Of a stretch of DNA of 64,000 nucleotides, positions 16,905 through 23,722 are shown one piece after another (the stretch's first letter is position 1; each line of letters opens with the position of its first letter). The translations under genes and the position numbers were made by a program. The notes under the pieces were generated by a model. It searched no databases. It saw only the letters and a program-made list of their open reading frames with translations, and was not told the DNA's origin. The DNA is from G963675935 sp963803125 (lineage in GTDB: Bacteria > Planctomycetota > Planctomycetia > Pirellulales > Thermoguttaceae): the NCBI GenBank assembly GCA_963803125.1, contig CAWDLR010000003.1, positions 2,604,001-2,668,000 on the forward strand, in the 5' to 3' direction.

Positions 16905-17456
16905 ATGGAATCGCTGGAAGGCCACCTGCTGGTCGCGGCGCCCCAACTGCTCGACCCGAACTTCGCTCGCTGCCTGGTATTGCTGGTCGAGCACAACCAG
17001 GAGGGGGCGTTCGGCGTGATCGTCAACCGGCCGGTGGGCAAGACCTTGCAAGAGTTGTGGCGCGAGGTGGGCAGCGCGCCGTGCCACAGCCGGCAGCCGA
17101 TCTACCTCGGCGGCCCCGTGCCCGGCCCGTTGCTTTCGCTGCACACGCAGCGCGAGCTGGCCGAAACCGAGCCGGTGCCCGGCGTCTACTTCGCCGCGAA
17201 GAAGCAGCACCTCGACAAACTGGTGCTCAACGAAGAGCCGGCGTACAAGATTTTCATCGGCCATGCCGGCTGGGGGGCGGGACAACTCGAGAACGAACTG
17301 AAGCAGGGTGATTGGCGGACGCTGCCCGCCACGGCCGAACACATCTTCTCCACCGCCGACGACCTGTGGGAGAACGTGCTGCGGCAGATCGGCCACGAAA
17401 TGCTCAAGTCGATTCTCAAGCTGGACGAACTTCCGCCCGATCCGACGCTGAACTGA
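16905..17456 (+). CDS. yqgE: YqgE/AlgH family protein (UPF0301)
   Basis: The 183-residue product has the YqgE/AlgH signature: LEGHLLVAAPQLLDPNFAR near the start, VLLVEHNQEGAFGVIVNRP, IYLGGPVPGPLLSLH, and the later IFIGHAGWGAGQLENELKQG-type segment. The length is normal. The biochemical role of the family is not settled; AlgH was described as a regulator in Pseudomonas. The ATG at 16905 lies 6 bp after the upstream small ORF, and the gene is followed 21 bp later by a GH10-like gene, so a three-gene operon is likely. Confidence 0.93.
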   Translation: MESLEGHLLVAAPQLLDPNFARCLVLLVEHNQEGAFGVIVNRPVGKTLQELWREVGSAPCHSRQPIYLGGPVPGPLLSLHTQRELAETEPVPGVYFAAKKQHLDKLVLNEEPAYKIFIGHAGWGAGQLENELKQGDWRTLPATAEHIFSTADDLWENVLRQIGHEMLKSILKLDELPPDPTLN

Positions 17457-17477
17457 CTTTTCTGCCGGGGAGAGCCG

Positions 17478-18953
17478 ATGGGAACGATGCGATTCTCCGT
17501 CTTTCCTCCCGAACGCATCACGGCCGAGACGGTCCAGCAGGCGTATTTGGCGGGAATCGACCGCGTCTCATGGCCGGCGCGGACGAGCGTGGAAGGCGGT
17601 GAGTTGGTCCTTCAGCGTTCGGTCTCCGACTCGGCCAACCTGCACGTTCCCTGGTGGGTCGGGGGGCAGGGTGTGTTGACGCTCTCTTCGCCCAGTCTGA
17701 TCGAGCGTGCCGAGCCATATCGCCTGCCGTTGGAGCTGGCCCGCGGCACGGTCGTGCAGGTGCGGAATCAACTCAGCGACTGGCAGGCGATCGGGCTGGT
17801 CGTGCCCGAGGCGGTACACGCCAAGTTGGCGGCGGCGGTCGAGCGGCTCTCCTGGGCGGCGGTCGAGCAGGCGGACGCCGCAGTTTCGGCCGCCCGTGCC
17901 GAAGAGTCGCTCCGCGCGGCGCTCGAGGCGGCCAACCTGCTGGCGGCGGCCTACGCCGAGCAGGCGATTGTCGCCCGCCGCCGCAACGACGGGCCGCCTT
18001 TCGCCTTGCTTGCCGGAGACCTGACCACGACGCTGCTGGACGATCAGATCGCGCGGCAGTTTCTCCGCACGTTCAATGCCGCCGAATTGCCCATCTGTTC
18101 GCGCGAGACGGAGACCACCGAAGGGCACATGACCTGGGTGGTCAACGACAAGCAGGTGGAATGGTGCCGCAAGCACGGGCTGAAGATCCTCGCCGGCCCG
18201 CTTTTGCTGCTCGCTCCACAGTCGCTGCCCGACTGGCTCTCGCTGTTTGAAGACGACTTCGAAAGCGTGCTGGAATGCGCCTCGGCCTTCATCCGCACGG
18301 CCGTGGAGCGGTATCGCGGCAAGGTCGATTATTGGATCTGCGCCGGGCGGGTCAATGCCGCGGGGGTGTTGCCGCTTTCCGATCAGAAACGGCTGCGGCT
18401 GGCGGTGCAGGCCGTGGAACTCGTCCGTTCCTTAGATCCGGACACGCCGGCGCTGATCTCCTTCGACCAGCCCTGGGCCGAATACATGCTGCAACAGCAC
18501 TCCGATTTTCCTACGCTGCAATTTGCCGACGCGCTGGTCCGGGGTGGACTGGACCTGGGTGGGCTGATGATGGAAATCAACGTCAGCCGCCAGCCGGGCG
18601 GAACCTCGCCGCGGCAAGTGCTGGAATTCAGTCGGCAATTGGACGAATGGGCAAAGCTGGGGCTGCCGCTGTGGCTGTCGGTCTCGGCCCCCAGCGACGA
18701 GCACGACGATCCCCTGGCGCAGCGGCGGGCGGCGATGTCGCCCGGCGGATGGACCCCGCTGGCGCAGCAGCGCTGGGCGGCGCGGTTCGTGCCGCTGGCC
18801 TTGGCCAAACCGCCGCTGCACGGCGTGATCTGGAATCAACTCTGCGACGGCAAGCCGCACGATTTCCCCCACGCCGGCCTGTTCGACGCCGATGCCCACG
18901 CCAAGCCGGTCCTCCGCACGCTGGCGGCAATCCGCAAGACGCACTTGACGTAG
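17478..18953 (+). CDS. Glycoside hydrolase family 10-like TIM-barrel protein
   Basis: The product has 491 residues. The C-terminal half resembles xylanase-type GH10 barrels: a strand VDYWICAGRVNAAG, LVRSLDPDTPALISFDQPW, LMMEINVSR, LPLWLSVSAPSDE, and the ending GVIWNQLCDGKPHDFPHAGL followed by FDADAHAKPVLRTLAAIRK, which is GH10-like. The family's acid/base Asn-Glu pair is not evident at the YWICAGRVNA strand, so catalysis may be lost or changed. The N-terminal half is alpha-rich and includes an alanine-rich helical stretch. There is no signal peptide, so it is probably cytoplasmic. It follows yqgE closely. Enzymatic activity is uncertain. Confidence 0.65.
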   Translation: MGTMRFSVFPPERITAETVQQAYLAGIDRVSWPARTSVEGGELVLQRSVSDSANLHVPWWVGGQGVLTLSSPSLIERAEPYRLPLELARGTVVQVRNQLSDWQAIGLVVPEAVHAKLAAAVERLSWAAVEQADAAVSAARAEESLRAALEAANLLAAAYAEQAIVARRRNDGPPFALLAGDLTTTLLDDQIARQFLRTFNAAELPICSRETETTEGHMTWVVNDKQVEWCRKHGLKILAGPLLLLAPQSLPDWLSLFEDDFESVLECASAFIRTAVERYRGKVDYWICAGRVNAAGVLPLSDQKRLRLAVQAVELVRSLDPDTPALISFDQPWAEYMLQQHSDFPTLQFADALVRGGLDLGGLMMEINVSRQPGGTSPRQVLEFSRQLDEWAKLGLPLWLSVSAPSDEHDDPLAQRRAAMSPGGWTPLAQQRWAARFVPLALAKPPLHGVIWNQLCDGKPHDFPHAGLFDADAHAKPVLRTLAAIRKTHLT

Positions 18954-18986
18954 GCGGCGGAACTTATTGACCCGCGCAGTTCACTA

Positions 18987-19062
18987 TTGTACGAGGCGAC
19001 TCCTGTCGCCGATATTGCGATTTTTTCCCCGCTGATCGGCGACAGGAGTCGCCTCCTACAAT
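18987..19062. repeat. Palindromic element, family P4
   Basis: TTGTACGAGGCGACTCCTGT at the left end is mirrored by ACAGGAGTCGCCTCCTACAA at the right. The middle is ATATTGCGATTTTTTCCCC. It lies between the convergent GH10-like and GT87 genes and may help terminate both. Confidence 0.78.
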
Positions 19063-19078
19063 ACCGTGCTCGATCCAT

Positions 19079-20389
19079 TCACGCCGCTTCGCCGAGCAAT
19101 GCCTGCTTATGCCGCGGCCCGCGCTCGTGCCATAGAAGCCAGGCGGCAAAGAGCACAACGCCTAAGGGGAGGAGGATTTTGCCGGCGGGAAACACCAGGC
19201 GGACGACCGCCTCAAGGTCGCCGGAAGCGAACATCGCCAGCGTCGCCCAGGCCGTCACGGTCAGCCAACGAGCACGTTTCTCGTCAAAACTGACGATCAC
19301 CGCCCAACTGGCCGCGGGGGCGATGATGCCGTAGGTGAGCTGTTCGCTGCCCGGCCCGAAGAACAACTGCCACGAGGCCCAGATCGAGAAGATCAGCAGC
19401 AGCAGGCGGCTCGCTGCGCCTTTCTGAAAAGGGTGGGGCAGACATTCTTGTCTGCCTCGGGCAACCCCGGGGCTTGGGCAAACAAGAATATCTGCCCCAC
19501 CGGAGGCGATCTTCAGTCGCCGATATTGCCGCCAACACCAGTAGAGCACGCCGCCGGCCGCGATCAATCGCAGCGCCATGTATACATGATGCTGGCACGG
19601 CGAAGCGAGCGATCGCCGCATGCCCGTGGGAGAGAGCGCTGCCCAAATTGTCCATGCGTCGCGGTATCCGGGCCAGGTGTTCTTAAGGAGGGGTCCCGTC
19701 AGCGCGTTGTACCATTCGCAGTATTGCCACTTGACCATGCCGGGCGGCCGCGTCAGAAATGGAACCAGCGCCAGCACCGCGCAAACCACCGCAAAACGCC
19801 AGCCCAGTTGCCGCGGCCAAAACACCAGCAACAGCATTACAATCGCCAGCGGCCAGACCTTGATGAAGACCGCTACCGCCAACAGCGTCGCCGCCCACCA
19901 CCACCGCTGCCGCACGATCGCCGCCAATGCCAACATGATCGTGGCAATGACGATGGCGTTGCTCTGCGCCGACCAGATGCCCACGATCGAGCCGGGCAGC
20001 GCCAGCATCAAAAACAGGCCCTCGCGCTCCGGCGGCCACTCGCCAGGCAATACGTCGCGGGCGAAAACGTGCAGGGCCCAAACCAGCAGAAGGATGCTGG
20101 CAACGTCCCAGACCATCGTTCCCAGTCGCGGGGGTAGGTAAGCCAGCGGCGTGAAGGCGACGGCAAACGTCGGCGAGTAACGATAGCCGTCGATATGCTC
20201 CGTCGCCCAATAGTTGGCATAGAGCGACTTGTCGGCCCACCAGTGGTGCGAGCCGGCGGCGAATTGCGGAAAGACCGACCGCGGCTGCGCCGACACGGCC
20301 GCCTTCACACACACCGCCACGGCCAAACAGGCCCAGAGCGTTACCGCTCGGCGCAGATGTTTATTGGTGAGCAGGCGGGAAGATGTCAT
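19079..20389 (-). CDS. GT87/DUF2029-type membrane glycosyltransferase
   Basis: The 436-residue product has about ten hydrophobic segments. Features of the polyprenol-phosphate-mannose-dependent GT-C enzymes (DUF2029) are the first periplasmic loop with DKSLYANYWATEHIDGYRYSP, and PLAYLPPRLG, SAQSNAIVIATIMLALA and LLAVAVFIKVWPLAIVMLL. The likely role is addition of a sugar to a surface glycan at the outer face of the membrane. A P1 palindrome (19432-19501) has inserted in frame, giving SGGADILVCPSPGVARGRQE between two membrane segments. The start at 20389 is the only sensible ATG; the divergent neighbour is an insertion sequence. Confidence 0.8.
   Translation of the reverse strand: MTSSRLLTNKHLRRAVTLWACLAVAVCVKAAVSAQPRSVFPQFAAGSHHWWADKSLYANYWATEHIDGYRYSPTFAVAFTPLAYLPPRLGTMVWDVASILLLVWALHVFARDVLPGEWPPEREGLFLMLALPGSIVGIWSAQSNAIVIATIMLALAAIVRQRWWWAATLLAVAVFIKVWPLAIVMLLLVFWPRQLGWRFAVVCAVLALVPFLTRPPGMVKWQYCEWYNALTGPLLKNTWPGYRDAWTIWAALSPTGMRRSLASPCQHHVYMALRLIAAGGVLYWCWRQYRRLKIASGGADILVCPSPGVARGRQECLPHPFQKGAASRLLLLIFSIWASWQLFFGPGSEQLTYGIIAPAASWAVIVSFDEKRARWLTVTAWATLAMFASGDLEAVVRLVFPAGKILLPLGVVLFAAWLLWHERGPRHKQALLGEAA
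19432..19501. repeat. P1 palindrome in frame in the GT87-like gene
   Basis: The arms GGTGGGGCAGACATTCTTGT and onward (19432-19456) and the near-complement at 19477-19501 are diverged at several positions (CAAACAAGAATAT). This makes it one of the older copies. The loop is CTCGGGCAACCCCGGGGCTT. Confidence 0.78.
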
Positions 20390-20587
20390 CGTCGCTTCGC
20401 CGGCAATGAGCAGATTGTCTAACCAGACAGGGGGGGAGTGTAGGGAAAGCCGCCGCTTCGGTCAAGGTCAGTTGCCGCAAGGGCAGCGCCGGGTGTGAGC
20501 GTCTTGATTGTGGGTGGAAAATCGTGTACACCAGCCACTTCGCAAGGAGGTTTACCTATTTTCCACCGAATCAAGGAGGGGTGAGTT

Positions 20588-20902
20588 ATGGACGACTTGC
20601 CAACGGCGGCGGTGTGTGAGCCGAGTCAATCGGCAGAAGTTGAACGGGTAATTGCACTTGTGATGAAGGCCATTGAAGGCGACGTGCGCAGGATCGCCGA
20701 AGCGATGGTCCTCAAGCGCGACGACCAGTTGTTGGGGCCAGGCGAGTTTGATCTTCGCAATAAGGTGCTGGGGATGGCTCGTCACATGCTTGAGGCAACG
20801 GTCAACGACCGTAAAAAAGGGGGTATCAAGGTTCCAGCACGATCTGTCCGCAGTGCGGCGAAAACGCCCGCTTCGTCGAGTGGCGGAACAAGACGTTCGT
20901 GA
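20588..20902 (+). CDS. ISKra4-like transposase, upstream frame (OrfA)
   Basis: This is the N-terminal part of the transposase: MDDLPTAAVCEPSQSAEVER, then VIALVMKAIEGDVRRIAEAM and LGMARHMLEATVNDRKK. The ATG at 20588 follows GGAGGGGTGAG. In the 0 frame it runs past the slippery A6G5 tract into non-family sequence and stops at 20902. A -1 slip at A-AAA-AAG gives RGYQGSSTICPQCGENARFV and continues into the downstream frame, the zinc-finger region expected of this family. OrfA alone may act as a regulator, as in other frameshifting insertion sequences (inference). Confidence 0.82.
   Translation: MDDLPTAAVCEPSQSAEVERVIALVMKAIEGDVRRIAEAMVLKRDDQLLGPGEFDLRNKVLGMARHMLEATVNDRKKGGIKVPARSVRSAAKTPASSSGGTRRS
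20813..20823 (+). other. Programmed -1 frameshift site (AAAAAAGGGGG)
   Basis: Six A and five G lie exactly where the two transposase frames must be joined. In the 0 frame the codons are AAA AAA GGG. Slipping back one base restores the cysteine pair CPQC and the rest of the transposase. A_AAA_AAG is a classic bacterial slippery heptamer. Confidence 0.8.
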
Positions 20903-21981
20903 GTTTGTTTGGCGAAGTCACCATCCGGTTCGCCTACTATCACTGCAAGCATTGCGGAAAGGGATGGCGGCCGTGGTGCGACAAGTTGCGGTTGAGTAAC
21001 GGGGCGTTGACGCCAGCCGCCGACGAAATCGCGGCGCTGGCTGGCGTGTTGGGCAGCTTCGCCGACGGCGCCGAACGAGTGTTGTGGAAGATGGCCGGTT
21101 TGCAAATGAGCGAATCGACGGTGGAGCGCACCACCGAGGCGGCAGGCGAGCGCGTTCGCCAACAACTTCGCGGGGGACAATCACTTGGTCTAACGCGCGA
21201 CTGGCAGTGGCAGCGCGACGCCCGCGGACAACGTTGCGCCTACGTCAGTCTCGACGCCACGGGCGTGCGTCAACAAGATTCCGGCGGTCACCACGCAGAG
21301 GGCCGGATGGCTTACGTAGGTATGGTCTACAATCCACAAAGCGAACACGATTCCAAGCGGCCGCCGCCGCGCCAAGTACGCTATTTATCAGGCTTTTTCG
21401 AGCTTGACGACCTCGGACGGCAACTTCATCGCGAGGCGTTGGAGGTCGGCTGGGCCAACGCCGATCAACACATCGCGCTCAGCGACGGAGGATCGGGCTT
21501 GGAGCCGTTTTTCAAGCGGTTCTTTCCCAAGGCCGTTTGCATTCTCGACTTCTTTCATGCCAAGGAATATCTCGTGGAATTGAGCCAGGCGCTGTATGGC
21601 GAAGACGAGTCGGGGCGACAAGCATGGCTCGACGATATGTGCCATCGTTTGAAACACGAAGGCGGTCCGACGGTGCGACGATGTTTGCAGGAATTGGACC
21701 TTGGCGCAGCCTCGACGGCGCTTCGGGAAGAGCATCGCCAAGTGGTGCAATACTATCGCAATCACGAGCACCGCATGGACTACCCGACCTACGTCCGCAA
21801 CGGTTGGCAGATTGGTTCGGGCCCGGTGGAGTCGGCCTGCAAGACGGTCGTGGGCAACCGGCTGAAGGGTGGTGGAATGCGTTGGAGTGAGGATGGAGCG
21901 GACGCCGTTTGTCACCTCCGCGCCCTCTACCTCAGCGAGTCCGTCTGTTGGGAATCCTTCTGGAATCCTCCCCCCAACTGA
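20899..21981 (+). CDS. ISKra4-like transposase, downstream frame (catalytic part)
   Basis: The frame contains CKHCGKGWRPW (second zinc-binding pair) and ALAGVLGSFADGAERVLWKM. The catalytic strands are AYVSLDATGVRQQ (first Asp), HIALSDGGSGLEPFFKRFFP followed by LDFFHAKEYL (second Asp and helix), and QIGSGPVESACKTVVGNRLK, with the catalytic Glu in a V-E-S-A-C-K context. It ends 28 bp before the outer edge of the right terminal repeat. Translation is expected mainly as a fusion from the ATG at 20588, giving about 464 residues, the usual size for the family. Confidence 0.88.
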   Translation: MSLFGEVTIRFAYYHCKHCGKGWRPWCDKLRLSNGALTPAADEIAALAGVLGSFADGAERVLWKMAGLQMSESTVERTTEAAGERVRQQLRGGQSLGLTRDWQWQRDARGQRCAYVSLDATGVRQQDSGGHHAEGRMAYVGMVYNPQSEHDSKRPPPRQVRYLSGFFELDDLGRQLHREALEVGWANADQHIALSDGGSGLEPFFKRFFPKAVCILDFFHAKEYLVELSQALYGEDESGRQAWLDDMCHRLKHEGGPTVRRCLQELDLGAASTALREEHRQVVQYYRNHEHRMDYPTYVRNGWQIGSGPVESACKTVVGNRLKGGGMRWSEDGADAVCHLRALYLSESVCWESFWNPPPN

Positions 21982-22041
21982 CGCCACCCACAAACTTGAC
22001 GCTCACACCAGCGCCGGTCAGTTTTCCAATCTACGTGGCAC

Positions 22042-23581
22042 GCAATGCCATTTCCAGTTTACTGTGTTATGCCGCTTGTAACTGTTGTTGAATCTTGACT
22101 TTCTGTTCTTCTGTCAGCCGCAGCAAGACCGGCGGGTGTGGCGCCGTGTGAGCTTTGCGACGCGGCCATTCCCGCTTCTGTTTCGGGCTGGTACGCACAC
22201 GCCGTTCGCGTTGCGCTCGGGCAATCCTTTCACGAAATGGCTTGGATTCCCTACGGCCTAACATGTCACGACGCACCTCCAGCAACACCCCCCGTGGGCT
22301 GCACATTATCGGGAGGCTGTCTTTCGGCGGTGCCGGCATCGCCAACGCGCCTTGACAAAGCAATAACTGCGTTGCGATCATCGAAGCCTCTGCCTCGCGA
22401 TGCACTAGCCGTAGCGTCCGACTCATCAACGCCACTTTCTTCAAGGTTCGCTTGTAGGTTCTGAAAAATCCCTCGTTTTCCCACCTCCAACGATAACAAG
22501 TTCCCGCCATCTCCAAGGATAGCTGCTTCGCATCTTCCACGTTCGTAAACAGCCAGACGTCCACCTTATGACGGCAACTGTGAATCCGCAGCAATCGGCC
22601 GCGAATCGGCGGCTTGCCGTCCTCCTGCTGGCTCTTCGGCCAATAATAGACAATCCCTTCGCGGAACTCCTCCAACAGTTCCTGGGTTTCGCTGTAAAAG
22701 GTGGCCTTGGAGGACATGCGGATGAGAAAGGACACGTTCGCCAAGATCATGGTCGCGGCCACGTTGTAGCCCACATATCCCGCGTCGGCCACCACCAACG
22801 CCGCCGCTGGCAGCCAACGCAGCATGTACATGAGGTGACTTCGTTCGCTGGCTTTGCCCCCCTTCCCCAATCGCCAGCAAAAGGGAATGCCCAAGGTAAG
22901 ATGCACGATCGAGGTGTTCCAGATCGTCGGTGACGAATCCTCTTTGCCGCCGCTTCCCAAGCGTTGCTCCAGTTCCTCGGTGCGGGGACACGTCTGCCGC
23001 GTGCCATCACAGCCAAAGGGGATGAAGTTTCCCACTTTCCACTGATTGCCGAAAATGACTTCCATCCGTGCGCGCAGGGCCGCCGCCAACGCCCGCAGGA
23101 TGGGCATGGGAAGTTTGGCGATGGCCTTTTCAAAGCCGGAAAAGTGCTGGCCCGGCCGTTTTCGTTTTGGACAACTGGCGACATAGAACATTCTGGCGGC
23201 TTCAAACTTTTCCGGGAGGCTGTCGCCACAGCAATAGGTCGTCAGGATGATGATGTAAAGCAAAGGATGCAAGTCCCAACGCGGGCATTTCCTGCGTTTT
23301 GGAGCATTTCGGACTTGCTTGAAAACTTCCGGCGTGAGAAACTCTCGCATCGAGCCGATCAACGATTTCGCCCGCCGTCGTTGGCGGGCCCGCTTCCTTG
23401 CGTTGGCCATTTGCCGTTCCTTCCATGATGGGGTTTGGTGTTGTGACCCCCTATCATTGCTGGAACGGCTTTTTCATGCGCGGTCAATTCACCGCCATTT
23501 TCCCAAAGCACATTTTCAACGCAACCCTCGACCTCGCAAAAGATTACATCAAAACCGCTTCCAATCAAGCCTTGGCATTGC
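22042..23581 (-). mobile_element. IS4-like insertion sequence inserted at the edge of a palindrome
   Basis: The element is about 1540 bp. GTGGCAC is present directly at both sides (22035-22041 and 23582-23588), and the element ends share GCAATGCCA as inverted termini (22042-22050; complement at 23573-23581). The right-hand GTGGCAC is also the first seven bases of an otherwise complete palindrome (23582-23636), so the element entered precisely at its end. The duplication is slightly shorter than most IS4 elements make, so the boundaries could be off by one or two bases. Confidence 0.7.
22067..23410 (-). CDS. DDE transposase, IS4-family-like
   Basis: The 447-residue transposase has the first catalytic Asp in IPFGCDGTRQTCPR, the second in ALVVADAGYVGY, and the Glu in CYRWRWENEGFFRTYKRTLK, matching the Y-x2-R-x3-E-x6-K signature of IS4-type enzymes. 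The basic N-terminus (MANARKRARQRRRAKSL) and the basic C-terminal tail probably bind DNA. The ATG at 23410 follows GGAAGGAA. The ORF appears complete and fills nearly the whole element. Confidence 0.87.
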   Translation of the reverse strand: MANARKRARQRRRAKSLIGSMREFLTPEVFKQVRNAPKRRKCPRWDLHPLLYIIILTTYCCGDSLPEKFEAARMFYVASCPKRKRPGQHFSGFEKAIAKLPMPILRALAAALRARMEVIFGNQWKVGNFIPFGCDGTRQTCPRTEELEQRLGSGGKEDSSPTIWNTSIVHLTLGIPFCWRLGKGGKASERSHLMYMLRWLPAAALVVADAGYVGYNVAATMILANVSFLIRMSSKATFYSETQELLEEFREGIVYYWPKSQQEDGKPPIRGRLLRIHSCRHKVDVWLFTNVEDAKQLSLEMAGTCYRWRWENEGFFRTYKRTLKKVALMSRTLRLVHREAEASMIATQLLLCQGALAMPAPPKDSLPIMCSPRGVLLEVRRDMLGRRESKPFRERIARAQRERRVRTSPKQKREWPRRKAHTAPHPPVLLRLTEEQKVKIQQQLQAA

Positions 23582-23636
23582 GTGGCACGGGCATCCTGCC
23601 CGTGGCCGCAAGACACGGGCAAGATGCCCGTGCCAC
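23582..23636. repeat. Palindromic element (GTGGCACGGGCAT type)
   Basis: GTGGCACGGGCATCCTGCCC at the left end is mirrored by CACGGGCAAGATGCCCGTGC and CAC at the right. It abuts the IS4-like element and lies about 90 bp before comEC. In the comEC frame it is open but not part of the protein. Confidence 0.75.
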
Positions 23637-23722
23637 TTCAAACATCGTTACCCAACTTGAATAACCGATTGGCCCTTACCGCGACGGCCTTCGGCTTGCC
23701 GGCGCTGGGATTTCGCGACAGA

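Larger units (their letters stand above)
20492..22009 (+). mobile_element. ISKra4-like insertion sequence, intact, with target duplication
   Basis: The element is about 1518 bp. The left end GGTGTGAGCGTC(N4)TTGTGGGTGG is matched by the reverse complement of the right end, GGTGTGAGCGTC(N4)TTGTGGGTGG, so the 26-bp terminal repeats differ only in the central four bases. AGCGCCG occurs directly at both junctions (20485-20491 and 22010-22016), a 7-8 bp target-site duplication. Inside are two overlapping frames that form one transposase through a -1 shift. Confidence 0.9.
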
